Assembly: GCF_016859285.1 (NCBI RefSeq)
Contig: NC_053415.1
Span: 27,376,001-27,440,000 of the forward strand
DNA: 64,000 nt
Direction of reading: 5' to 3'
From: Xiphias gladius
Lineage: Eukaryota; Chordata; Actinopteri; Istiophoriformes; Xiphiidae
The notes under the pieces were generated by a model that worked only from the letters and a program-made list of their open reading frames with translations, searched no databases and was not told where the DNA came from. Made by a program: the position numbers and the translations under genes. Positions 50,114 through 61,560 of the stretch are shown piece by piece. Every line of letters begins with the position of its first letter. Within the stretch, counting starts at the first letter, position 1.

Positions 50114-50225
50114 GGAGCCTGGAGCCTGGAGCCTGGAGCCCGGAGCCCGGAGCCCGGAGCCCGGAGCCCGGAGCCTGGAGCCAGGCGCCAGGCGCCAGGC
50201 GCCAGGCTCCAGGCGCCAGGCGCCT
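50114..50225 (+). repeat. GC-rich 7-bp minisatellite (16 units)
   Basis: Sixteen consecutive 7-bp units in perfect register: GGAGCCT and GGAGCCC ten times (last unit GGAGCCA), then mainly GGCGCCA with one GGCTCCA. The second half is close to the reverse complement of the first, so the tract can fold on itself. Confidence 0.95.
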
Positions 50226-50532
50226 CACGGGCAATACCACCTCACCTACATGTTATTCTTGGTGGCTATTTAAACAAACACTGGTTCCCACAGGGTTTGG
50301 GCCCACATCTCCATTAGAGCCCTCTTCCTGTAGAAGACGAACTAAAACACAAAACAAAGAAGTTGCAGCAGTTTGCATTGAAAGCCTTCACATCAGGCCA
50401 CTGCGGTGATAATGTTGACAAGGGCAACAAGCCCTGACTCCTGCCTTGACGGTGCGGGTAAGAAAACGAACTCTTTCCCCCCGACAACGCGGCGTGCGAC
50501 TCTCTAACCTTTATGTGTGTTTCCTCCTCCAG

Positions 50533-50727
50533 ATGCCCACTCAGAAAGAATGCCACGTTTGTAAGAAAAAAATTGGGGTAGCCAGCAAGACGTGCGGGCA
50601 CTGCGGTGCCAAGCAGCCGTACAAGCAAAAGCTGGAGAAGATAAAGAAAAAACTCGCCCACGGCTGGAAGGAGAGGCAGAAAAAAAACAGCAGCGTCAAC
50701 AAAGTATACGATGCCACAAATCTGCTG
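50533..50727 (+). CDS. Zinc-ribbon gene coding exon 1
   Basis: Residues 1-65. The ATG follows the splice acceptor cctccag with no base between, so an upstream non-coding exon must be spliced on. CHVC and CGHC are the two knuckles; the Lys-rich stretch KQKLEKIKKKLAHGWKERQK follows. Donor gtaggt after CTG, phase 0. Confidence 0.85.
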
Positions 50728-50813
50728 GTAGGTCCTTGGTTTTTTCAAATGGTAAAGTATCCACATCCCTACTGCTGACCTCGGCATCCATCCTGGGCTC
50801 ATTGTCAGTTACA

Positions 50814-50869
<56 letters not shown>

Positions 50870-53800
50870 GAACCGATCGGTGCCTGTTTACTGGTACTTG
50901 AGCCACGTGTCATTAACCACCACACTTACATTCAGTGAAGGCCGAGGGTCCAACTTGCGGGCACCGCAGGTTTTAGTTTGACCAAGGCGGGAGGCTACGT
51001 ATTAGTATGACGTGGGGCGAGTGGCGGCTGAAGAACAACCGCACACACCTGACAACGTCAGATGAGTCTTCATCACACCCTTTTCAGACTAATGGAAAAA
51101 TCCGGTTAAAGTCCAACGTTTACGACGACTATGCAAACAAAACACGAGAAAGTAGATTAGATGGGAATTGGAACAGAATAAAAGGATCTGCAGTATCCAC
51201 AATAACTGGACACCATTAACATAGGTCAGCTCTCTTACTACTGTGTGTATAAAAATGATAATAATACAATGTATGCTACCTTGTATGTAGTTTATATGGG
51301 CAAAGGTATGTTAGATGTGAATATTTACAAGAGAGCAGTATGTAGCTGCAGATGGGGTAAGAATATTAACGACGCAGTTCACGTAGGATGAGACTGAACT
51401 GACATTAGAATAATAAACTGAAAACTGAGTTTATGTGGGAAATGGGCCTGATGCCGTGAGTGACAGAGGGATGGTGAACGAGCCTCAACTGATTAATGGG
51501 CCGGACATAAATACACCGACCTATACACTGTGTATGAATTCATATTGTTTTAGTTTTAGCCGTCCACGGTGTTGCCTGGAATTGTCTTTTTTTTTTTTTT
51601 TTAATGCCACCTCCTGCCAACGGAAAGTGTGTCTTATTTAAAATGGCTACGTCTCCCCTGTAAGAGCAGCGGGACACAAATCTGTAGCGGGTTGTACCTG
51701 TACCTTCCGACCTGGTGTTTGTCCCGAACTGGAACTAAAAGAGGTTCAGACTCTACCGTTGCATGAGTAAAAGTAGTTCAACTGTTGTGGTTTTTAGTCA
51801 AGGATGGTGCTTCCAGTATGTGTCTGACAATGAGCATCTTCTTATTTTGAAAGTGCGGTGAGTCTGATGGGCAGATGTTTGTGTCAGAAACATTATTGTG
51901 AGATCGTCCCATGTTCAGGTGTCTGACGTCTTGCAGTGCTCCAGCGCTGCAGATACACAGAAGCCCGCTGCTTGTCTCTTGTCTCTCACTGAATTCGAAT
52001 GGTTTTCAGGTCTGGTTCAGTGCAGAGGTTTTGGGTTTAGTTTTTGACATCGCTACTAAGACTCTGTTTAGAATTACTCGACCGTGTCTCTGAAAGTACA
52101 GCTTATCTGTCTAGGTATCACAGCAAGACCTGGGGTGAAGCCTTTTATCGACCGACACAGTTTCCCGAGATTTTTTCAGCGCTCTGACCTTGGAGTTATC
52201 TGTCTCATTTTCATCATGATCTTGTGTCAATTTTGTTCCAGCTGCACAAGTGGGAACTTCTGGAGCGACATCCGATGCTCCTTCTCGCCAGGAGAACCAC
52301 GAACGGGTTTTTAGCTGAGTGCTTCTGTCCGTGGCAAATGAATGCACAAGATACCAAAGATGCCCTAGTCACGATAAAGAGGATTTATGAAAGTCTTCTC
52401 AACGGTAACGTACACACACTTTCCTCCCGCAGTTCCTTTACTGATGATCCTGCATCGACTTGAGGAGCATTTAGAAAGACAAACGGACGATGGGTTTTAC
52501 CAAGAGCGCAACATTTCAGACACAGGGAGCTTTACCGTCGTCTCACCGCAGTTACAGTGATTCATATCATGACAGCTTTAAACTTTGATTTCAAATTTAA
52601 TTCAGCAAATACAAATAACATCAGTAACGAGAAGAACAATTCAGTCAACCTTTGCGAAGGCCCCAAAGAGGAAAAGGGTTTAAGGGATAAGAAGAAGTAA
52701 GAATAAAGAATAAAAATAAATAAGATGGTTTGCAGGGTTGAGGTGGAGCAGGCAGATGAAGCCGTGGATCGTGCAAAACACATGCACATGATTATTAAAC
52801 GGAATATAAAGTTTGTTGCAACAGTGTGTGAATATAAATACACATTCCGGCCAGTGTACTGTGTTTATAGCTCCTTACACAGAGCCTGGTGCTTTCTGCA
52901 CAGGAAGACTTTTAGCCGACATTTAGTGACATGGCTCAGGATGAAAATGGAGACCTCGGCTTTGCTTAAGGTTGAAGGCCGCTACGGTGACCCGAGTTCT
53001 GAGTCTCGATTTGTTGGAGCCGAGCAGACGTCCTCGCTTTCTAATCCCGTGTCATCCACCGAATCGAAAGTGTCTGTCCCGGGGATTTCTGCCTCCGCCC
53101 CCACAACGAAGTACACGAATGGAATTTAGTTTGAAAATTCAACAGCAACACCTCCCTCACGTAGCGGCGTCACCATGGCTCTGAATAATCCTCAGGCCTC
53201 AACCTAAAGAGGCCACGAGACCTTTCCCTGGATAGAAAACCGCGTCACTGAGAACGTTTTAAAGTATTAACGCGTACGGACCAGACCGGCCAAGCGACCG
53301 CCATGGTCCACGAGGCCGCTTGTGCTCTAATGAAAGGATGAAATGTTTGTGTGTCTGTGGTGCGTGTTGTGTATATTTGAATGGAAGGTTCCACACCTGT
53401 TCTACGGGCATGTACCACCTAGAATTAACATTCATGCTCCATTTACAAACAGGGACACGATCCCTTGAGAGACAGTTTCACCTCTGGTAGGAAGCCGTTC
53501 TGTTTTGCCGTTTCTGCGATTGTTCCGCTTCCTTGAGGAATCTGTTCAGCTCCGTGTCATACTAGAACATAATGAGTGTGCCGGAGTAGACTCGGCCGTC
53601 TCACACCATTGGGTTCTTTCTTTGTTCCGTCACACTCTCTTCTCCCCCAAAGTGACGGTGCCAGCTGAGCCGGCAGCCGAGATGGGGGGGCCTCCGGCAG
53701 CGGACGGCGAGGAGCCTCCGGCCACTCAGACAGAGACTCCGCCACCGGACCAGCATGTCCTCCCGGCCAACACCGATTCCACCGCCGCACCTCTGCTCAG

Positions 53801-56218
53801 ACCAGAGTTGGACACCGAATTCACCTTTGTGCTCAGTCCCGGGTCCTCGTCCCTGGCCTCTCCTGTGCCCTCCTCCTCCCAGATCCCTCCTGATTCCTCC
53901 CCCTCCTCCCTGACCCGTCCTGTGTCCTCAGCCTCCCCAACCCCTCCAGTGTCCTCCTCCCTGGCTTCGCCCGTGTCATCAGCCCTTTCTGTTTCTTCCA
54001 AGCTGTCCTCTCCCGTGTCCACTCGGCTGGACACCCCTGACTCACTATCGTCCTCGTGGAAAAGAGCGCAAGCGAGAAGGAAACTAGACCCCAGCGGTAC
54101 GTGTGGGTTTATCAGCGTGTAAGTCAAAACTGTGTTGGACATTTTGCAAAGTGAAGCAGTTTCGTCCCACTCTTCTCCCAGCTGAATGAACAGGGCCTGT
54201 CTCTGTAGCTGAAGATGATATGACTTAGACCAATCAGATACGATCGTAGTGTGAAATCCCCTCTTTTCTGTCACTTGTTATTTAAAACACACTGGAATAG
54301 GAAAAATGAGGAGATGTGTGGATTTCATATATTAGAGTAGCTTTAGTCAGGAACCACTGCTCCTTCGACCTGGGCATGGAAGCATGGTGTTAAGACGGAC
54401 TTGGAGAAGATGTGAACCGATCCTTTAACAGAAAGGACGAGAACGCACCCCTGCGGTGTGTCACGGGGATTCCTCGGTCTCAGAAATGTTGTCCCGTCAT
54501 GTCACGCTACTCTAACATCAGTGGACAGGCTCCTGTTCAGCGCACGTTTGAGTTCCTGTGTTGTTTCTTTAGCTAAGACCTTCATGGCCTTGTCTAGAAA
54601 ATGTCCGTTGAACCTACAAATGATTAACGTCTCTCAATTCATTTCAGAGTGCCCCATTCACCAAGGCTCCAGCAGCTTCCCCTACAAACAGATACTGGGG
54701 GAAAGAATCAGGGAGGTTTGTAATCCAGAAACGCTTTTCCAATTACTAGAAGAGTCATAAAGCGATGATACGACCACCCCTGTGGAATCACACAGTATAA
54801 TGGCCCAAGAGAAATCATTCTAAGTCATGATTCTTTGTGTCAGCAGAGGGTTTTAGCTGGTCCATAGCCAAAGACTGCAGGTACCGCCGGAGAAAAGTCC
54901 CTGTGCCAATTGTTGAGTGATGGTGTGATTTCAAAATGTCAGTTCGGCTTGAGAACGATTCCTGTAAAGCTGGGTGTCGGTTTTCAACCACTCATTTTAC
55001 GAAGCAAAGTCTCGCTTCATAAATTCATAAGTTTTGAGTGTGAAACGTTATTGGTGACCATGGTAGTATAGCAGTTTGCCAGAATTAAAAAGTCAAGACC
55101 CACAGTTTCTACATCAGTATTTGTACATTAGTATTAATATATGTAAATAAACTGCCCCCTGATTTTTGAAAGCTTTATATGTGATGGAGTCAGTCCTCCT
55201 TTACAGTTCAGAAGCATGTACAGTATGTCAGTCTGCCTTCTATGCTTATTTGTTGAGAGAAAATGTGGTGACATTTTTTTTTTTCCCCTTTCTGTCTTCA
55301 CCAAGGGCCGTGCCGAGGTGCTGCTGCAGTGGTATCCCTGCTCTGGATGGTGTGTATGATACCTGACCTTTACTTTACTGTAGGTGGCCGAGCCGCGGGC
55401 TGCAGAGCTCGCAAGACAAAGACAAGCTCTTCGGCTTCAACCGCAGCTCGATCAGTGACGAGACGCGCGGCAGTTTGGCCAGTGCAGAAATTCTGTCGCT
55501 GCGGTTTAAATGCTAGTTTTCACTTCAGATTTTGATCAAATCCCAGCGGATTAAACTGTGACCGGATGGGGAAAGTTCCCTAAAGGTCCGGACTAGAAAT
55601 GGGTTGGTGTGGAATCCGACGCACGACCAGAGCAATGAAAGATGTGCTCCAGTCTGACACGTTGTGAGTGCAAGGCGTAGAATTTAAAGCGATCTCCTCA
55701 ACAGTTATTATGAAAAAGATTTCTCCTGCAAGGACCAGCAGCTGTACAAGCTTCATGCCTCACAACAGTATATTTACAAATGTGCTTGGGATTAAAACCT
55801 CTACCTAATATGACCTGCCTGGCTTCACGTACAGTATATATTGTGCTTTATGTGCATGTATTGTGGCAAATAAATCGCACTTTTAGAGGCTGACTTCGCT
55901 CCCGCACGTAAGAGTTCTATCTTAAAAAGCAGGCTGCTAAGTTCATATTTTAATGGAAGGTAAACACGAAATACATCATGTTTTTACTCGGGATGGCCAC
56001 TAGGCCCAGGTGTTCGGAGGATTCCTCGTCAAAGGCCTGAGTGCATGCACACCTGACGGTGTCCCAGTGTGTGTCATATAAGATAGGACGGTGCAGTGTC
56101 AGCATAGTACTGTTGAGAACGGTGTGACGGTAAATAATTGTTGTCGTCTCCCTTTGTGTGTTGCAGTGGGGCAAAGTGGAAAAACACCTGGGAGCCAAAA
56201 GAAAATATTCTCAGTTAA
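50533..56218 (+). CDS. Uncharacterised zinc-ribbon and chromodomain-like protein; 6 coding exons
   Basis: Exons 50533-50727, 52242-52404, 53653-54096, 54648-54715, 55306-55349 and 56167-56218 join to a 966-nt frame coding 321 residues; all introns are GT/AG and all phases agree. Residues 7-24 hold a CxxC-x10-CxxC zinc ribbon (Cys 7, 10, 21, 24), then a Lys-rich basic helix (28-52). Residues 66-119 form a compact, probably folded block (LHKWELLERHPMLLLARRTT, then AECFCPWQM). Residues 120-267 are Pro-, Ser- and Thr-rich and probably disordered. Residues about 278-319 resemble a chromodomain: YKQILGERIREGRAEVLLQW, then W309 and the TWEP signature (312-315). An extra CxxC (302, 305) sits between strand and helix. 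The N-terminal ribbon recalls the UPF0547 family; that link is by eye. A nuclear, nucleic-acid- or histone-related role is inference. I do not recognise a named gene. Confidence 0.82.
50817..50867 (+). repeat. (GT)n microsatellite
   Basis: About 25 GT units in intron 1 (between coding exons 1 and 2) of the zinc-ribbon gene. Confidence 0.97.
52242..52404 (+). CDS. Zinc-ribbon gene coding exon 2
   Basis: Residues 66-119 plus one base: LHKWELLERHPMLLLARRTT, then NGFLAECFCPWQMNAQDTKD and VTIKRIYESLLN. Acceptor ttccag, donor gtaacg, phase 1. Confidence 0.85.
53653..54096 (+). CDS. Zinc-ribbon gene coding exon 3 (Pro/Ser-rich)
   Basis: Residues 120-267. Low-complexity Pro, Ser and Thr sequence (for example PPATQTETPPPDQHV and repeats of SSLASPVSS), with WKRAQARRKLDPS near its end. 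It lies between acceptor cccaaag and donor gtacgt, both phase 1. The reading frame stays open on the opposite strand too, because of the repeated TCC/GGA codons. Confidence 0.75.
54648..54715 (+). CDS. Zinc-ribbon gene coding exon 4
   Basis: Residues 268-290: ECPIHQGSSSFPYKQILGER then IRE, the first strand of the chromodomain-like module. Acceptor atttcag, donor gtttgt (weak), phase 0 at the end. Confidence 0.78.
55306..55349 (+). CDS. Zinc-ribbon gene coding exon 5
   Basis: A 44-bp exon, residues 291-304 plus two bases: GRAEVLLQWYPCSG, the second chromo-like strand. Acceptor accaag, donor gtgtgt. Confidence 0.78.
56167..56218 (+). CDS. Zinc-ribbon gene coding exon 6 and stop
   Basis: The split codon TG+T gives Cys305, then GAKWKNTWEPKENILS and TAA at 56216-56218. 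The TWEP signature completes the chromodomain-like module, which is why this acceptor (gttgcag) is preferred over the nearer one at 55383. Confidence 0.8.
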
Positions 56219-56461
56219 TATCATCCCCAACGTATTTGTGTCATTTTGTTGTCGTCGTGTTGACGTGTCCTCTCACATTTCCGGAGACTGGCTTGAGATT
56301 GTGCCTTTCAGAGTCAGGATTTTGTTTCTCTCCTCACATCAGATTTATGCCTTTTAATGCAATATTTTAAAGAATGTCAATCAGTTCTTTTAGTCTTTTA
56401 TGTAACTGCTTTATAAGCACATAGCTTCATTTTTCAGCATTTCAGGAAACTGGATGGATAA

Positions 56462-56467
56462 AATAAA
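56462..56467 (+). promoter_or_regulatory. Polyadenylation signal of the zinc-ribbon gene
   Basis: AATAAA about 245 bp after the TAA stop, followed by TTTTTG and GT-rich sequence. Another AATAAA at 55869-55874 lies in the last intron and could serve a shorter transcript. Confidence 0.55.
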
Positions 56468-56759
56468 ACTTTTTGAAATAGCGTTTATCGTCACTGGCTG
56501 TGTACCGTCACGTGTACTTGATTGTTCTGATTGTTAACAGTAACCTTGTGATGAGAGCCCAGAATAACTGTCCTTTCACTAAAAAAAAAATAAAATAGAA
56601 TTTCTGTCATTCTTGTACCACAGGACATTTTACTGAGTGTTTCTGTACATCTGTCTACTTCATCTTGAGACCAGAGGGCAAATGAATTGTCACCTCGATG
56701 GAAAAAAAACTGCACTTTTAGTCTTTTGTTTTGTTTTCTCTTATTTCTTACTCATCAGT

Positions 56760-56985
56760 TTCAGAAACACTCAAACCGGCTCGTCTGGCTCCAACAATCA
56801 CTCACAGTCAAAGTCACTGAGGTCACGTTTTGTCCCCCTTCTGATGTTTGATGTGAGCATGGACTGAAGCTCCTGACCTGGATCTGCAGGGTTTTATGCA
56901 CTGCTGCCACACGATTGGCTGATTGGGTGACTGCATGAATAAGCAGGGGTACAGGTGTTCCTAATAAAGTGCTCGGAGAGTGTAC
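56760..56985 (+). repeat. Repeat 3' part ('cctaataaagtgctcgg' end)
   Basis: Contains caatcactcacagtcaaagt, ctgctgccacacgattggc, and ends aggtgttcctaataaagtgc and tcggagagtgt. Same terminal type as the element at 27560-27880. Confidence 0.6.
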
Positions 56986-58839
56986 TCTTTCTGAGTGACT
57001 AGGATGCCATTTTCAGATCTTATTTTAAATAAAGAGTCAAGTCAAAGAACATGGAAATAAGAGAGAAGAAAACAGTGACAAGGCAAAGATTTAGAAAGAT
57101 GAGGAAATGCCAGTAACAGAGAGAGTGAAAAGGAAACTGGCTCATAAAAGAAGGATAAAAGCAGTTTGCTTTACAAAGATGTGAAAAATAAAAACATGAG
57201 CTAGGATTCAGTTTCCATGTCACGTACTTGTTGCCACTGCAATCAATATTTAACTAAAAAGAGCCAGAACGATTAGCACAAAGGAAAAAAGGGAAAAAGC
57301 TGTGTGTGTCTGCGTGTATACAAAAGTACACAAATACTACACTTACACTGCGAATGTGATGGACTTGTACATCATTAACTTTATGGCATTTTACATCAAA
57401 TGTCAATAAAGAAAAAATAAACTAAAAATAAGGAAAAACAGAAAGGGTAAATAATAATATAAAATTAACGGATACATTTAAAAAATCATACATAAGCACT
57501 TTACATAAATTTCTTTAAATAACTCCTGATTCACACATTTCATATTATTGATAAGTTCGACAGATTCAATGTGATTTCCCACAAGAGATTTCAAAAAAAG
57601 TGGATTTATGGTTGTAATATTAGTGACTTACCGTAACAGTCGGATGCATTTTCTGGTTCTTGTTTCCGTAACATAAAATAATCTCGACTTTACTGTGTGA
57701 TGATTTTGTCATCAGCCAGCGAGGGAGAAACCGTCTGGGAAATTCCTTAAAACTAAAAGCTTCAGTTTTATTTTAAGAGCAGTGAAACAACCAAAAGGTG
57801 AGATATGACTTTGCTGATCCCTGACGGGGGAAATCCACACGTTACACGAGGCTGAGAGCTCAGAGAAGCACAATAATAATAATACCAACAATAGGGTTGA
57901 GCTGTAGTACTGGTCTATGGCGACACAAGAAATATAATGTAATGTAAAAAAGAAAAAAGTGTTCTACATATGTGACTGTCTTTTAATTGCTCCTTCCATA
58001 GTAACAAAGACAATGTTAATATGCAACAGGGGACAAGGTTCAGATGTACTGGAGCCAGACACTGGTCTCATTAGAAACCAGTCATGTTTCAGAGGTTCTG
58101 TAAAACAGTCTCAGGCTGACTGAGCCTCAGTATGAGGCCGTGAACCACCTCAGACTGATGCTTCGGGAATGAGGAGCAGGCAAACAGACAGTGTCTTCCT
58201 CTCAAACGTGACACAGCAGGACAGTGAGGTCGTGCAGGGCCGACCCTGCTGCCCGCTACATGAGGAAGTCTCCCCCGCGGTCGCTGTCCTCGGCACAGCC
58301 TGGGTGCGTCTGATCTTAGTGGCAGGCTTCGCCCCATCTGCTCGGAGCGGGGGATACCGGCCCGTATCTGGCGGTCCCACGGAGCTACCGTGCGGACACG
58401 GGCGCATCGAGGTGGACGCGGGTCGCCGGGCCGCGCTCAAAACTTCAAAATAAGAGTGGGGCGGGCTCGGCTAATGTGGCCTCGCTTTACCGGCACCGGC
58501 GTGCTAAAGGCGTTCCGGGACGCGAAGCACATATGAGTTGTCCAGCTGTTGTCTTCGATCGCATGATCAACGGGACAGTCTTTTCTGGCACCGCGGGACA
58601 CTTTTCCAGGGCTGTTTAACGCAGCATTTCTGCGGTCTCAAGATGCTAAAGCTGCCGTGCTGTGATGCAGAAGCCGCTAGTTCACGTCCTCTTCCTTTGT
58701 TTCTGTTGTACAGAGAGCAGAGACTCTCCGGGCCGTGTTGCACTACAAATTCACTAAAGTTGTTGTTTTGTTTTTTTTATCCTCAAGTTTCTCACTTTTA
58801 TCCTTCACCCGAGTCCAAAATGTCCCGTCTGTGACGATG
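56986..58839. other. Intergenic DNA between the zinc-ribbon gene and itm2b
   Basis: 56986-57960 is AT-rich without recognised repeats. 58090-58500 is strikingly more GC-rich; its minus strand holds an open frame of 96 codons, but it has no recognised domain or splice context. It could be an unmethylated island or a non-coding transcript. Confidence 0.3.
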
Positions 58840-59111
58840 AATGCGAACATGTCCTCCTCCTCCTCCTCCACCACCGCTCGCTGAGCTAACGTTGCCAGGT
58901 TCGGCCGTTATGCTTTGATTGTGAAAGCGCGCCGGAAGCGCCGCTGTCCTCTGCCCAGCCGTTGGCTCAGCCGCTATCGCAGCGGATCAGACTTGGCCGG
59001 AGGGAGGTGCGAATACTTCACTTCGGAGCAAATTCTCGCCGTTTTGTTTGTTTTGCAGCTTTTTCGTAGCGTTTCCCTCCACGTTAGCGGGTCGCCAGCG
59101 CTTGTTCCAGG
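58840..59111 (+). promoter_or_regulatory. itm2b: itm2b promoter and 5' UTR
   Basis: GC-rich DNA with no TATA box. A (TCC)n tract at 58854-58871 is followed by an ETS-type CCGGAAG within gcgccggaagcg (58929-58940), and further CpG-rich sequence runs to the ATG. It looks like a housekeeping promoter; the transcription start is not determined. Confidence 0.5.
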
Positions 59112-59195
59112 ATGGTTAAAGTGTCTTTTAATTCGGCCCTGGGGCAGAAAGATGTGAAAAAGGACGCCGAAACTCTTATCCCCGAGGAGGACAAA
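59112..59195 (+). CDS. itm2b: Integral membrane protein 2B, coding exon 1 (partial gene)
   Basis: The exon codes 28 residues beginning MVKVSFNSALGQKDVKKD and ending IPEEDK, followed by donor gtgagt in phase 0. The start matches the cytosolic N terminus of ITM2B/BRI2 (human MVKVTFNSALAQKEAKKD). ITM2B is a type II membrane protein of the secretory pathway; furin cleaves its BRICHOS-containing ectodomain to release a C-terminal peptide. None of those later domains are in this window: the remaining exons must lie beyond 64000. The location next to med4 on the plus strand is the same as in human. Confidence 0.93.
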
Positions 59196-61432
59196 GTGAG
59201 TAGAAAATGGCTAACTTAGCCTCCAGCTCGCCGAGGGAAGACGCAGCTAACACACGGAGTTGTTGTTCAGCTGAGCTCGTAGTTTGGTTTTTTTTTTTTT
59301 ACTCTTTCTGTAACTGGTTCACTCTCAAAAAAGAGGTCACTGCTGTATGTTTATTGGGACTTTTCAGTGCGTTAGAGTAGCGTCACCTAGTATGTGATTT
59401 TGCCTACTTCCATGTGTTGCATTTAGGGTTTTTTTTCCTTTAGATAAACATAATAAGGATTTAGTTTTGCTGTGCCGCTGGTCCGCTGCCCTTTTGCCTT
59501 TTAAAATCTCTACTTTGATGTCAGTTTTTCTATCGTGGGCTTAAGATCACAGTTAATAAGTACAACTAAATTAATGCATATGGTTTATCCCTCTAAGCAC
59601 AGGTTTTAATTTGCTTTATTGACGAGAAAAAAAATACGGCATAACAAGTTTATGGTCACAGTTAGAAGGGCACTCAACTTTGTGTGTGATTTTTCATGTT
59701 GTTCTACAATTAGCCAGCAAAGTAAGCCAACTTGTGTGGAAGAGAAGTTAAGTATCTGAAGCTGTTTTATTTCCATATTTATGAAGTACCTGAAGACTTG
59801 AATGTGAAACTGAAAGGTACTAACTCCCTGCTGGTCAGTTTATCATTATAGGTCTGTTAATTAGCTCAACACAGGCCCCTAGAACTGGTCTCCACACACA
59901 TGAACTCAGTGTCCTCTGTCCTTTATGTCCCATTTGTTGTCTCTTTGTCTTTCAGTCGCTTTCTCTCATCCTTTGCAGCACTGTGGGGTTAGTTTTAAAG
60001 AAAACTGCTGCTGCTTGTGAAAAGTGCGTCACCCTGACCAAAGAGAAAGCAAACAAGGATTTGGGAGGGGGGGGCGTATCCATCAGCCACAGTCACATTT
60101 TAGCTGTGGCCAGAAACTTCTTCTAATCTCTTCCGCAACTTTGGGCAACTAACTGACTGATCTCGATCCACTGGAAGTTAGACAGAGAAGGAGGCGAGTT
60201 TCCCACTTTGTCAGCCTGAGCGGGTTACACACACAATGAGGAAGTTACCTTTATGAAGGCGTGTTGGAGAAGTTGGGAAATTGCTTCGATGTGTAATTAG
60301 AAGTTGAGAAAAGTCACGTGGACATGAACAGTAATTCTAGGTTTGTGATGGTTGAGCAGACTGGAATCTAGTTTGCCTGTGAAACGGCTGCTGTAAATCT
60401 TAATATCTGGTGTGGCGGTGTAACAGAATTACAGTGGTGGAACGGTGCAGTAGCTGTGAGCACTGTGGGATGTGGGTCTGCAGACTGACTGGTGCAACTG
60501 AGCCACAGTTCCTGCTCCACAGTATTTTATGTTGCGTTTTCATGTGTCATGCTTTGTTTTAGGTATTTTATCCTTCATTTTTATCACTCTAGTGTTGTGT
60601 ACTCTGGACTTTTGTCTGTTTATACAGCACGGTACTTGTTTTACATGTTGTGTTCTTAAGCTGCGTTTATGTTTTGGTGAGCCAAAGATAGTTTTCCACT
60701 CTGTTGAACAACAAAGTTGTAGAGTATGCCATTTTATTCGAATAATTCTGCGATTTTAAGGCTGGTTGGGGACTTGAGCTGCAGTCTGCCGAGACGTGTG
60801 GTGATTCTCTGATTAGAGTCTAGTAAAAAGTCCTCCTGCGATTCTGCCCGCTCAGTCTCCACCCTGTTGTGAAAGCCGTGTGTCTGTTTCCGACAGGGGA
60901 AATTTCAGCTCTGTTTGGAGATTGTCAGACAGGCTTTTTGTTCTTTGCGTAAATTCGACTCTAGAGAGCTGAGATGTAAATTTAATTGCATGTACGGTTA
61001 GTGTTGTAGGTGAAAATACATGTTCTGTAAATGTAACAGAGATACAAGCTGATTTAAAAACCCGAAAGTCAAATCTCGGTAAACAAGTTGTTATAGACAT
61101 AGGATTTCTCGTCTTGACACTATCTGTTCTTTCAATCTGTTTTGATGTGATAAATATCTTTCTGCTGAAACCTTTTAACACTGTCTTCCTGTATGCTTAT
61201 TGTGGTGATGACTGTGCAGGGCTAATCTGGGTTGGTTTTCACCTCCCCCACCGAGTTTTGGTCAGAACGACTCCTATCTTGATAATCGCAGCTTAATGTT
61301 TTCCTTCTGGGGATTGAAGTCGGCTCAAATAGAGCAGATTCTGTACTTGTTGGTGTTGTTTTTTGGGGGGGGGGATTTCCTGCACTTGGTAGAGTGGTTT
61401 CGACTGCAGCACAGAACCCAGACCAGGTCCTC

Positions 61433-61560
61433 GTACACTCAGTTGGCGGTTTATTGGGTACACCTAGCTAAAACGGAGTCTAACATAAGAGCTCTACAAT
61501 GAATCCTCCTTCATGAAGGTTATAATGTTGAGTTTGCGTTGACACTGTCTTTAGGGAGGT
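61433..61560 (+). repeat. Repeat 5' part ('ggcggtttattgggtacacc' end)
   Basis: tacactcagttggcggttta followed by ttgggtacacctagc is the left terminus of the family seen complete at 27560-27880; the right end is not found. Confidence 0.5.

Noticed and set aside
53726-54274. 182-codon minus-strand open frame rich in Glu and Gly
   Set aside because: It is the antisense shadow of the Pro/Ser-rich coding exon 3, whose TCC codons read as GGA/GAG on the other strand.
55350-55516. A 34-bp intron (55350-55383) and an alternative 3' exon ending at 55516 in the zinc-ribbon gene
   Set aside because: It keeps the frame, but 34 bp is too short for a normal vertebrate intron, and joining exon 5 to 56167 instead completes the chromo-like TWEP motif and a CxxC pair. 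The nearer acceptor at 55383 is therefore not used in the model.
58150-58440. 96-codon minus-strand gene near itm2b
   Set aside because: No recognised domain, no splice context and composition that follows the GC island; chance frame more likely.
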